Shown piece after piece: positions 1-7,195 of a stretch of 34,358 nt of DNA (its first letter is position 1; each line of letters opens with the position of its first letter). Below the pieces are notes generated by a model. That model saw only the letters and a list, made by a program, of their open reading frames with translations. It did no database searches and had not been told where the DNA came from. Made by a program: the position numbers and the translations under genes. This stretch comes from Thermodesulfovibrionales bacterium (GTDB taxonomy: Bacteria; Nitrospirota; Thermodesulfovibrionia; Thermodesulfovibrionales; SM23-35). The stretch spans positions 1 through 34,358 of the forward strand of contig JASEEX010000021.1 of assembly GCA_030019415.1 (NCBI GenBank). The letters are read 5' to 3'.

Positions 1-726
1 GAGGGTTCCTGTTGGTGCTATCGTTGTGACTGTTGCATTCCTTACTCGTGGCATGGTGATGAGGTCATAGGTACATTATTGCTGAATATAGCAAAGGCAG
101 ATCGCGCCTTTACAGAAAAGGAGGTAAGGCTCTGTACTGCTGTTGCCACTGCATCTGCAAATGCCCTTTATAATGCCTTCATGTATGATAAAGTTGAGAG
201 GGAAAAGAAATGGTTCGAGAGGCTTGCTGTAACTGATTACCTCACAGGGATCTATAATGTCAGGTATTTTTACAACAGACTTGAGGAGGAATTCAGCAGG
301 GCAGTAAGATACAATATCCCGTTGAGTTGCATGATATTCGACGTAGACCACTTCAAAAATATAAATGATACCTATGGTCACAGGATTGGTGATATTGTCC
401 TTAGAGAATTTGCACAACTCGTAAGAGGCCATACCAGAAAGTCAGATATCTTTGCCAGATATGGGGGTGAAGAGTTCATAATGCTCCTGCCCCAGACAAC
501 CCTAACAGGTGCCATAACCGAGGGAGAGCGACTCAGGAAGGTGGTAAAGGAATATCAGTTTATGGGCCTCGGGGGAAAAGGTGAGATTACTGTTAGTGTA
601 GGTATAGCCTGCATTCCTGAGGAAAGGATAAAGACCTACGATGACCTTATCGCCTTTGCTGATAATGCCCTGTTTACAGCAAAGAATAAAGGGCGTGATC
701 AGATTGTTGTATATCCTTCCTCATAA
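1..726 (+). CDS. GAF-GGDEF diguanylate cyclase, 3' part
   Basis: Partial gene that runs off the left edge. The visible part is the end of a GAF-like sensor domain (GDEVIGTLLLN, then RAFTEKEVRLC) followed by a complete GGDEF domain, which makes cyclic di-GMP from two GTP. The active-site loop reads GGEEF at 463-477. The inhibitory I-site RKSD lies exactly five residues upstream, so product feedback is likely. Metal-binding FDVDHFKNIND is present. No membrane segment is seen in this part. Frame 1 is open from base 1, but its first residues (CWCYRCDCC) look unlike a GAF strand, whereas frame 2 there reads VPVGAIVVTV; a frameshift near base 38 is possible. The gene is followed by a strong hairpin at 789-837 that could end its transcript. 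Confidence 0.85.
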   Translation, partial: EGSCWCYRCDCCIPYSWHGDEVIGTLLLNIAKADRAFTEKEVRLCTAVATASANALYNAFMYDKVEREKKWFERLAVTDYLTGIYNVRYFYNRLEEEFSRAVRYNIPLSCMIFDVDHFKNINDTYGHRIGDIVLREFAQLVRGHTRKSDIFARYGGEEFIMLLPQTTLTGAITEGERLRKVVKEYQFMGLGGKGEITVSVGIACIPEERIKTYDDLIAFADNALFTAKNKGRDQIVVYPSS

Positions 727-783
727 TTAGTAATACCTCTCACATTATCTGTTACTAAGGAGATCATAAGTAAGGTCACTCGT

Positions 784-875
784 CTGTCATTCCCGCTTGC
801 CCGTTAGAAAGCTTATTTCTAACGGGCAAGCGGGAATCTTTTTTAAGAAGGATTCTGGACAAGCCAGAATGACAG
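784..875. repeat. Nested palindromic repeat, possible terminator
   Basis: Outer arms CTGTCATTC (784-792) and GAATGACAG (867-875) enclose a perfect 22-bp inverted repeat, 789-810 against 816-837, with a 5-nt loop. The inner part of that stem is the GTTAGAAA/TTTCTAAC palindrome found at several other loci in the window. A T-run follows at 838-844, so the hairpin could work as a rho-independent terminator for the diguanylate cyclase gene. The layout suggests one small element inserted into another. Confidence 0.8.
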
Positions 876-927
876 AAATTTACCCAGGCATGTGGTTTTA
901 CTTATGAACTTCTTAGTAAAATAAATC

Positions 928-3564
928 ATGGATATAATAACCTCCCACATAAATGCTGACTTTGATTCTCTTGCCTCGATGGTTGCTGCTGAGAAGCTGT
1001 ATCCCGGGGCAAAGATTGTCTTTCCCGGCTCTCAGGAGAAGAAGCTGAGAGATTTCATAGAGGCATTCCAACCAGTAGAGATAAAGCGGATAAAGGACAT
1101 CGACCTTTCTAAGGTTACAAGGCTGATCATAGTTGACACAAAGATACCTGGTAGGATTGGCCCTTTTACAGAACTACTTTCTCAGAAGGGTATAAAGATA
1201 CACATCTATGACCACCATCCATTCAATGAAGGCGATATAAGGGGAGAGGTCGAGAAGATTGAAAATGTAGGGGCTACGGCAACCATCTTTACAGAGATAT
1301 TGAAAAACAGAAAAATACATCTGACACCAATGGAGGCTACAGTACTTGCCCTGGGCATATATGAAGAGACAGGGTCTCTACTTTTCCCTTCAACGACAGA
1401 GAGGGACTTACTTGCTGTTTCGTATCTTCTGAGAAGGGGTGCAAACCTTAATATTGTCTCGAGCTTCTTAAAAATGGAATTGAGCATGGAAGAGCTCGAC
1501 CTCCTGAATGAGCTTGTTCAGTCATCAGAAGAGATGGTTATAGGAGGGATAAGGATAAAAGTGGCAAAGGCATCCCGTGAGGGCTACCTTGGAGACGCAG
1601 CTTACCTCGCCCACAGGATGATGGATATGGAAGACATTGATGCTGTGGTTGTCCTGCTCAGCATGGAGGGAAAGATATTGATGGTCGCAAGAAGCAGGGT
1701 TCCGGAGCTCGATGTATCAAAGGTGATGAGGGAATTCGGAGGAGGGGGACATCCGACAGCAGCCTCGGCCACAATAAAAGAGGCATCCCTCGGAGTCCTT
1801 GAGGATAGATTGATAGAACTACTCCGAGATAGCGTAAAACCCGTTAAGGTTGCATCTCATGTAATGACGGCCCCCGTTATCAGTATCCATTGGGACGCCT
1901 CTATCGAAGACGCAGAGGGTATAATGACCCGGTATGGGGTCAATGTCCTACCGGTCTTAAAAGAGGAAAAGTATGCTGGCCTTATATCGCGCGAGATCGT
2001 GGAGAAGGCCCTCTTCCATGGTTTTGGAAAAAGCAGGTCAATAGATTTCTCCACAACAGATGCAATAACTGTAGGCCCGCATACCTCGATCAGGGAAATA
2101 GAGACATTAATGATCGAGCGGAACCAGAGGTTTATGCCTGTTGTAGAAAATGGCAAGATTGTTGGCGCAATAACAAGGACAGACCTGCTGAGGACCCTTT
2201 ATGAGGAGTTTCTCAGGCGAAGGAAGATAGAGAAAACAGTTATGAGGGAAAAACTATCTACGGAAAGGAAACTGTCTTCCTGGCTAAAGGAGAGGTTTCC
2301 CTCGGAGATTTATAACCTTCTGAAACTTTCTGGAGAGGTAGCAGAGGAATCAGGTTTTAATGCCTATCTCGTTGGAGGGTCGGTGAGGGATCTCTTGAGG
2401 GGTGAGGAAAATCTTGACATTGATATTGTCATAGAGGGGGATGGAATTTCCTTTTCGAAGGTATTAGGTGAAAGGCTTAATGCAAGGGTGAGAACACATC
2501 AGAGATTTGGTACTGCCCAGGTAATTACTGATAAGTTAAAGCTTGATGTGGCAACAGCCAGGACTGAATATTATGAGTCACCTGCAGCCCTTCCAAAGGT
2601 CGAGATATCTTCAATCAAGAAAGACCTTTACAGGAGAGACTTTACAATTAACACCCTTGCCATAAAATTAAATCCAAAGGACTTCGGGCTCCTTATAGAT
2701 TTCTTCGGTGGTCAGCGCGATTTACGAGAAAAGACGATCAGGGTCCTCCATAACCTTAGTTTTATAGAAGATCCGACGAGGGCGTTCAGGGCAATCAGGT
2801 TTTCTGAGAGGTTTGGATTTAAAATCAGTAAACATACAGAAAACCTGATAAAGTCAGCAATAAAGATGAACCTCTTTGAAAGGCTTTCAGGACCCAGGCT
2901 TTATGAAGAATTATTGCTATTGTTTAATGAGACCGAACCTATCGGAACACTGAAGAGACTGTCAGATCTCGGCCTCTTAAAGGTTATATACCCGAACCTG
3001 ATATTCAATGAAGGGCTTGAGGCAACACTGAAATCAATGCACGAGACCCTCTCATGGTTTAATCTACTCTTTCTCGAAGAAAGGACCGACAGAGGGATTC
3101 TGTATCTCATGGCCTTGCTTTCAGGATTGAAGGATGAAGAGGTAAAGGCCGCCATAGAAAGGTTATCACCACCACCGAAGGTGAGAGATATTATTATCAG
3201 GGGGATATCTTATGCGAGGGAAGTTCTGAAAAGACTTCCTCTTGATGACCCTGTAGAGATATATGACCCCCTAAACAAACTCAAACTCGAAACGATTTTA
3301 TTCTTAATGGCAATAAGCAAGGACAGGCAGAAACAGAAGGCGATATCCCGGTATCTGACGGAGTTAAGGAAGGTAAAGACAATTCTGAAGGGAGATGATC
3401 TGAAGGAGATGGGTATTCAGCCAGGACCTGTTTATTCAAAAATTCTCAAGGAGCTCCTCGAGGAAAGATTGAGAGGTCATCTGAAGTCACGGGAAGATGA
3501 GGAGAGGTTTGTCAGGGCAAAATTTACCCCCTTAGAAAAAAGGCCTGCCCTTAGATCGGGATAA
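928..3564 (+). CDS. DHH-CBS-tRNA nucleotidyltransferase fusion
   Basis: 878-residue fusion. Residues 1-150 are a DHH phosphoesterase domain (HINADFDS at 7-14, VDTK at 69-72, DHH at 95-97). A DHHA1 segment ends in GGGGHPTAAS (271-280). Two CBS domains lie at about 310-370 and 375-430. Residues 470-630 are a class II nucleotidyltransferase head (GGSVRD at 483-488, DIDIV near 497-501, RRDFTINTLA at 569-578, EDPTRAFRAIRF), followed by neck and body helices. Proteins of this architecture are annotated as A-adding tRNA nucleotidyltransferases that help build the 3' CCA end; whether this one adds A only or CCA cannot be told by eye. The DHH part suggests an added nuclease or cyclic-nucleotide phosphodiesterase activity, and CBS domains usually bind adenine nucleotides. 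The start has no clear Shine-Dalgarno sequence. The last residues (TPLEKRPALRSG) and the DNA just past the stop come from a palindromic repeat at 3527-3590. Confidence 0.9.
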   Translation: MDIITSHINADFDSLASMVAAEKLYPGAKIVFPGSQEKKLRDFIEAFQPVEIKRIKDIDLSKVTRLIIVDTKIPGRIGPFTELLSQKGIKIHIYDHHPFNEGDIRGEVEKIENVGATATIFTEILKNRKIHLTPMEATVLALGIYEETGSLLFPSTTERDLLAVSYLLRRGANLNIVSSFLKMELSMEELDLLNELVQSSEEMVIGGIRIKVAKASREGYLGDAAYLAHRMMDMEDIDAVVVLLSMEGKILMVARSRVPELDVSKVMREFGGGGHPTAASATIKEASLGVLEDRLIELLRDSVKPVKVASHVMTAPVISIHWDASIEDAEGIMTRYGVNVLPVLKEEKYAGLISREIVEKALFHGFGKSRSIDFSTTDAITVGPHTSIREIETLMIERNQRFMPVVENGKIVGAITRTDLLRTLYEEFLRRRKIEKTVMREKLSTERKLSSWLKERFPSEIYNLLKLSGEVAEESGFNAYLVGGSVRDLLRGEENLDIDIVIEGDGISFSKVLGERLNARVRTHQRFGTAQVITDKLKLDVATARTEYYESPAALPKVEISSIKKDLYRRDFTINTLAIKLNPKDFGLLIDFFGGQRDLREKTIRVLHNLSFIEDPTRAFRAIRFSERFGFKISKHTENLIKSAIKMNLFERLSGPRLYEELLLLFNETEPIGTLKRLSDLGLLKVIYPNLIFNEGLEATLKSMHETLSWFNLLFLEERTDRGILYLMALLSGLKDEEVKAAIERLSPPPKVRDIIIRGISYAREVLKRLPLDDPVEIYDPLNKLKLETILFLMAISKDRQKQKAISRYLTELRKVKTILKGDDLKEMGIQPGPVYSKILKELLEERLRGHLKSREDEERFVRAKFTPLEKRPALRSG

Positions 3565-3590
3565 AAAGCATAGCGAGCTTTCTAACGGGG
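3527..3590. repeat. CCCCGTTAGAAA-type palindrome across a gene end
   Basis: Left arm CCCCCTTAGAAA (3527-3538) and right arm TTTCTAACGGGG (3579-3590), differing by one base from perfect complementarity. The element spans the last codons and stop of the nucleotidyltransferase gene. It ends directly at the stop codon of the convergent FBP aldolase/phosphatase gene, so it makes up the entire junction between the two genes. Confidence 0.75.
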
Positions 3591-3591
3591 T

Positions 3592-4689
3592 TTACTCTGG
3601 TTTAAACCTGCTTTCAAGTTTTTTCATAAGTTCTGGCATAGTTGTATATTCAAGATCTTCAAGTCCAAGCCTATGGGGCTCAAAAGGTCCATGGTATCTT
3701 AGATAATTTGCTATCTCATTCGTCTTCCTTCTTGCCTCATCAAAGGCAGGGTCATCGAATAAATCCCTTGGCCCTACAAGTTTTCCATTACAAAGCTGGA
3801 AGCCTGCAGCAATAACCCTCGGAGGGCCATCAAACCTTGATGGATTTGCTTCATAGAATGCAACAGGCATAAGTGGCCCATGATGTGAGCCGCGCATCCA
3901 TCCCTCGACTATATGGGGAAAGGCGAAGGGTTCGAGCACCTCTCCAACTGCGGGCATCCCGGCCTGACATCTGACAATCAGAACAGGGTCATCCTTTCCA
4001 ACATATTTTCCTGCGATAAGGCTGAGTTTCTGTGTTGATGCCACAGCAGCAATCATTCCATCTTTCCTGTAAATTGCCTTTATCATGTACCTCCTCATAG
4101 CACCTATAAACATCAGAAGGTCATATATCTCTTCAGGAGTTGAGAGGGTAATCTTCTTATGTTCATACACATCTACAACCTCGAATACAAAACCATCATG
4201 CATCGTGGGGTCTATGACAAGGCCAGCTGTATTAAAGGGGTCGGCAAAGATTTTAAATAAAGGCAGATTCCATGCACCTGGAGATGTTTTATCAGCCATA
4301 AAGATAATTACAGGCTCACTCTTCCTTTCCTCAAATTCCATCTCTGCAACACCCGGCCCCATACCCTTAACGTTTCCGCTAAAGGCATCTGCTAAGAGAT
4401 CCTGACCTGCACCATAAAGTTTGAGTTCCTTTGCGACCTCAGTACATGCGACAAAGGTATTCCAGGCAAGTCTGTGTATGTCTTCGGCATCTGTGCCGTG
4501 CTTATGGGTCATAATTAATTCAAGGTCATCACCGCACCTCGTCACATGAAAGTCAATGAGTATTCCCTTCTCTGCGGCATTGGATAATCTCTCCTTTGCT
4601 GTCTCGAGCAGGTCGCTGTGAATGCTCGAATGTCCAACATAACCCCCGACATCTGCCTTTATAACACTTAATGTTATCCTATCGGCCAT
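3592..4689 (-). CDS. Bifunctional FBP aldolase/phosphatase (class V FBPase)
   Basis: 365 residues, full length for the archaeal-type enzyme that condenses triose phosphates to fructose 1,6-bisphosphate and then dephosphorylates it, making gluconeogenesis unidirectional. Visible residues fit the family: metal ligands Asp13, His20 and Asp54-Asp55 (CGDD), and catalytic Tyr229, Lys232 (in GKDDP) and Tyr348. The positions match what I recall for the Thermoproteus enzyme, where Lys232 forms the Schiff base. A GGAGGAG ribosome site lies a few bases upstream of the ATG. It is known from archaea and some deep-branching bacteria, so it suggests an autotrophic or thermophilic ancestry. It is downstream of the thiamine-binding protein gene with a 46-nt gap and may be cotranscribed. 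It converges on the nucleotidyltransferase gene. Confidence 0.93.
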   Translation of the reverse strand: MADRITLSVIKADVGGYVGHSSIHSDLLETAKERLSNAAEKGILIDFHVTRCGDDLELIMTHKHGTDAEDIHRLAWNTFVACTEVAKELKLYGAGQDLLADAFSGNVKGMGPGVAEMEFEERKSEPVIIFMADKTSPGAWNLPLFKIFADPFNTAGLVIDPTMHDGFVFEVVDVYEHKKITLSTPEEIYDLLMFIGAMRRYMIKAIYRKDGMIAAVASTQKLSLIAGKYVGKDDPVLIVRCQAGMPAVGEVLEPFAFPHIVEGWMRGSHHGPLMPVAFYEANPSRFDGPPRVIAAGFQLCNGKLVGPRDLFDDPAFDEARRKTNEIANYLRYHGPFEPHRLGLEDLEYTTMPELMKKLESRFKPE

Positions 4690-4705
4690 CTCTCTCCTCC
4701 CTTTA

Positions 4706-4734
4706 CCCCGTAGGAATGCCTCTTTCCAACAGGG
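4706..4734. repeat. Degenerate copy of the CCCCGTTAGAAA palindrome
   Basis: CCCCGTAGGAA (4706-4716) faces TTTCCAACAGGG (4723-4734), a decayed version of the repeat seen intact at 22960-22988. It fills the gap between the FBP aldolase/phosphatase gene and its upstream neighbour. Confidence 0.55.
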
Positions 4735-4735
4735 T

Positions 4736-5041
4736 TTATTTTTTCAGAGTCTTACCAAGCCTTCTTTCTATCGACTTTACCTTCTCCTCTATCCTGTTTG
4801 GTTTCCCCTTTCTGTCATCTATAGTAATAATCGTGAGGGCCCTTTCGCCTGTTTTCATTACAGCCCTGTGGCATTTCTTTATAAGCTTCATTACTTCATC
4901 CCATTCACCTTCGATAACTGTGCCCATGGGATTAACCTTATAGGGAAGCCCGCTTGCATCAATTATCTTTAATACTTCAGCAAGCTGGTCACCAATGCTG
5001 CTGCCAACACCTATCGGAATGATACTGAGTTCAACGAGCAT
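4736..5041 (-). CDS. MTH1187-family thiamine-binding protein
   Basis: 101-residue protein of the MTH1187/YkoF-like (UPF0045, DUF77) family. It opens with MLVELSIIPIGVG, continues with the conserved LPYKVNPMGTVIEGEWDEVM segment and has a basic C-terminus. Members form small ferredoxin-like oligomers, and some bind thiamine or its pyrimidine moiety in the cytoplasm; the physiological role is not settled. No signal peptide is visible. A GGAGAA ribosome site precedes the ATG. It lies between the HU gene and the FBP aldolase/phosphatase gene on the same strand, but the HU terminator upstream suggests it has its own promoter or relies on readthrough. Confidence 0.85.
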   Translation of the reverse strand: MLVELSIIPIGVGSSIGDQLAEVLKIIDASGLPYKVNPMGTVIEGEWDEVMKLIKKCHRAVMKTGERALTIITIDDRKGKPNRIEEKVKSIERRLGKTLKK

Positions 5042-5105
5042 AACTTCTCCTTTCTCTGTTTTCCAATGTGATCTTATAGGCTAAGAATAGCAAAAAAATA
5101 TTCAA

Positions 5106-5137
5106 AAGAAGAGGGGCAATGGCCTGCCCCTCTTCTT
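5106..5137 (-). terminator. Rho-independent terminator of the HU gene
   Basis: A perfect 13-bp stem (5106-5118 with 5125-5137) with a 6-nt loop lies 27 nt past the HU stop. On the minus strand it is followed by a T-rich stretch (complement of 5087-5105). It would end the HU transcript before the thiamine-binding protein gene. Confidence 0.85.
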
Positions 5138-5163
5138 GTTCTCAAGATAAAATTATATACAGT

Positions 5164-5436
5164 TCATCTTACTGCGTCTTTAAGTGCCTTGCCAGCTGTA
5201 AACTTCGGTATTTTCGCAGCAGGGATTGTGATAACATCGCCTGTCCTAGGATTACGGCCTTTCCTGGATTTCCTTTTAGCAACTGAAAAAGTCCCGAATC
5301 CAACGAGGGTAACCTTTTGCCCTTTCTTTAAGGCTGCCTTGATGGAGTTTAGTGTTGAGTCCAGCGACTTTGAGGCATCTACCTTACTTAATCCCGCGCC
5401 TGAGGAAATCTTGTCAATGAGCTCTGCCTTTGTCAT
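5164..5436 (-). CDS. hup: HU-family histone-like DNA-binding protein
   Basis: 90 residues from the ATG at 5436, the normal length for HU, a dimeric nucleoid protein that bends DNA. The sequence has MTKAELIDKI at the start, the GFGTF turn, the basic beta-arm with RNPRTGD whose proline intercalates into DNA, and the C-terminal KFTAGKALKDAV helix. An ATG eight codons further upstream (5460) is open, but the start at 5436 fits both the family N-terminus and a purine-rich ribosome site (AGGGGGAT, complement of 5441-5448). It is transcribed divergently from mraZ and has its own promoter and terminator. HU versus IHF cannot be separated with certainty, but no IHF-specific feature is seen. Confidence 0.93.
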   Translation of the reverse strand: MTKAELIDKISSGAGLSKVDASKSLDSTLNSIKAALKKGQKVTLVGFGTFSVAKRKSRKGRNPRTGDVITIPAAKIPKFTAGKALKDAVR

Positions 5437-5482
5437 TTCTATCCCCCTTTTCTTATACAAAGTTTTTTAAGAAGCTGAATTA

Positions 5483-5511
5483 ACAGTATCAAGAAGAAAT
5501 CCTTTTGTCAA
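5483..5511 (-). promoter_or_regulatory. Probable sigma-70 promoter of the HU gene
   Basis: On the minus strand a perfect -35 TTGACA (complement of 5506-5511) is followed after 17 bp by TACTGT (complement of 5483-5488), a weak -10. It is well placed for HU, giving a leader of roughly 40 nt. Confidence 0.5.
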
Positions 5512-5783
5512 GCCAAAAATTTAATCTCCTCAATAGAAAAGTTTATGCCAGTCCATGTTTCACCTTGTGTCAGATCCAAAAATTGATGATGATGATAGTG
5601 AATTTTTTATTTCTTAAAAGTAGGTGTCAGGCATTTATGTTTCTGTTCTATGCTAATGAATAACCCTGCGGCAAGACCACAGGGAATAACGAGTTCACTT
5701 CGAGGTTGAGGTTCAGAAGGGTTTTCAATATATAGTGATCCTTCTATATCTAATATACAGGATATAGGTATTGTTATTTTTTC
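5512..5783. other. Non-coding divergent region between HU and mraZ
   Basis: No convincing coding frame. It holds a small imperfect hairpin (CCCTGCGG at 5664-5671 with CCACAGGG at 5677-5684, 5-nt loop), a run of GAT triplets near 5585 and AT-rich sequence leading into the mraZ promoter. I see no further operator that I can name. Confidence 0.6.
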
Positions 5784-5812
5784 TTGACATTAGTTTTCTT
5801 CTGCACTATATT
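5784..5812 (+). promoter_or_regulatory. Sigma-70 promoter of the dcw cluster
   Basis: -35 TTGACA (5784-5789), 17-bp spacer, -10 TATATT (5807-5812). The predicted transcription start is near 5819, so the mraZ leader is only about 25 nt and a start codon upstream of this promoter is ruled out. Confidence 0.8.
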
Positions 5813-5842
5813 GTGGTAAAAAGTGGTAGAAAGTGGAGGGAA
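5813..5842 (+). promoter_or_regulatory. MraZ-box operator overlapping the ribosome site
   Basis: Three direct GTGG repeats at 5813, 5823 and 5833, exactly 10 bp apart, resemble the repeated boxes that MraZ binds ahead of its own gene in other bacteria. They start right after the -10 and cover the transcription start. The third box merges with the Shine-Dalgarno sequence GGAGGG (5835-5840). A bound MraZ ring would block initiation, giving autorepression of the whole cluster. Confidence 0.75.
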
Positions 5843-5845
5843 GAA

Positions 5846-6298
5846 ATGCTATCTTTCTCCGGGAAATACTACTACACTGTTGACCCAAAAGGCAGAATCA
5901 TTGTTCCTGCTCCTTTTAGAGAGATTATTTCGACTAATTACAGCCCAAAACTCTATATTACTAACGCTCCATTTGACCGCTGCCTATATATATATCCACT
6001 GGAGGAATGGAATAAGCTTCAGGAGCAGGTCCGCACAAAGCCAAAATCTGATAAAGCTATAAAGTACTTTAGGAGAAGGGTTATTGCCTCTGCTATTGAA
6101 GTAGAGATAGATAAGCAGGGTAGGATCCTGATACCAGCAGCTCTTAGGCAAGATGCAAATATAAATACAAATGTTGTTATAGTCGGTCAGATAGAGAGCC
6201 TTGAACTCTGGGACAGGGATGAGTGGGATAACCTATCTGACCCTTCAAAGGTAGATAAGGAATCTATCGAAACAGGACTCATGGCTCATGGTCTTTAG
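5846..6298 (+). CDS. mraZ: Transcriptional regulator MraZ
   Basis: 150 residues from the ATG at 5846, normal for MraZ. There are two SpoVT-AbrB-like halves, each with the DxxxR signature: DPKGRIIVPAPFR near residues 14-26 and DKQGRILIPAALR in the second half. MraZ forms ring-shaped oligomers that bind spaced boxes and repress the dcw operon. The reading frame extends to 5771, but that would place the start upstream of the -10 box; 5846 has the good ribosome site GGAGGGA. First gene of the cluster, 15 nt before rsmH. Confidence 0.95.
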   Translation: MLSFSGKYYYTVDPKGRIIVPAPFREIISTNYSPKLYITNAPFDRCLYIYPLEEWNKLQEQVRTKPKSDKAIKYFRRRVIASAIEVEIDKQGRILIPAALRQDANINTNVVIVGQIESLELWDRDEWDNLSDPSKVDKESIETGLMAHGL

Positions 6299-6313
6299 AG
6301 GCAATAGCGGAGA

Positions 6314-7195
6314 TTGATTGTAGAGATCGTTCATCTCCCGGTTATGGTGAGAGAGGCAATGAAGGTTCTTAACCCAAGGCCGGGTGGAATATATGTCGAT
6401 GCAACAATCGGCCCAGGAGGGCACTCAGAAGAAATATTAAAGTTGATCGGCTCAGGGGGAAGGCTCATAGGCATTGATAGGGATGATGAGGCCTTGAGAT
6501 TGGCCCAAAAAAGGCTGTCAAACAGAAGGGTAGTCCTGAAGAGGGGAAATTTTTCGGATATGGAAAACCTGCTCTATACAGAAGGAATCTCTGAGGTTGA
6601 TGGCGCCCTCTTCGACCTCGGTGTCTCCATGTTACAACTTAAGGATCCCGAGAGGGGATTTAGTTTTACCTCTGATAAACGTCTGGATATGAGGATGGAT
6701 AGGAGACAAAAGTTGTCTGCATGGGATGTTGTGAACAGATACCCTGAGAAGGAACTCGAGAGAATACTTCGAGAATTCGGCGAAGAGCGTCTATCAAGAA
6801 AGATATCAGAGGCAATAGTCAGAAAGAAAAGTAAAAAAACAATTGATACCTGTTCCGAACTATCAGGGATTGTGGAAAGAGTATACGGTAGAAGGGGAAG
6901 AGCTCACCCCGCAACTAAGACATTCCAGGCATTAAGGATAGAGGTAAATAAGGAGCTTGACGAACTCAGGGCAGGGCTCGATTCTTCTTTAAGGCTTCTC
7001 AAAAAAGGTGGAAGGTTGTGCGTTATCTCCTACCATTCACTCGAAGACAGGATAGTTAAAAATTTTGTTGCCCATTGTTCAAAAAAGGGATTGCTCAGGG
7101 TGATTACAAAAAAACCCTTAACCCCAGGTCCTGAAGAACTCAGATCAAACCCTTCTTCAAGGAGTGCGAAACTCAGAGTGGCGGAGAGGATATGA
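6314..7195 (+). CDS. rsmH: 16S rRNA m4C1402 methyltransferase RsmH (MraW)
   Basis: 293 residues, close to the usual 300-315. RsmH methylates N4 of C1402 in the decoding centre of 16S rRNA using S-adenosylmethionine. Motifs: HLPVM near the N-terminus, SAM-binding VDATIGPGGHSEEIL, FDLGVSMLQLKDPERGFSF, RLDMRMD, ISYHSLEDRIVK and the family ending SRSAKLRVAERI. The best start is a TTG at 6314; there is no ATG before the conserved HLPV block. AGAGG at 6297-6301 may serve as ribosome site. The stop overlaps the ftsL start (ATGA). Confidence 0.94.
   Translation: MIVEIVHLPVMVREAMKVLNPRPGGIYVDATIGPGGHSEEILKLIGSGGRLIGIDRDDEALRLAQKRLSNRRVVLKRGNFSDMENLLYTEGISEVDGALFDLGVSMLQLKDPERGFSFTSDKRLDMRMDRRQKLSAWDVVNRYPEKELERILREFGEERLSRKISEAIVRKKSKKTIDTCSELSGIVERVYGRRGRAHPATKTFQALRIEVNKELDELRAGLDSSLRLLKKGGRLCVISYHSLEDRIVKNFVAHCSKKGLLRVITKKPLTPGPEELRSNPSSRSAKLRVAERI

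Noticed and set aside
5579-5770. Possible small RNA or riboswitch in the HU-mraZ gap
   Set aside because: Only one weak imperfect hairpin is seen, the region lies upstream of the mapped mraZ promoter, and no known riboswitch motif is recognisable.
5771-5845. Upstream extension of MraZ starting at 5771
   Set aside because: It would begin before the -35 box of a near-perfect promoter; the ATG at 5846 has a good ribosome site and matches the family N-terminus.
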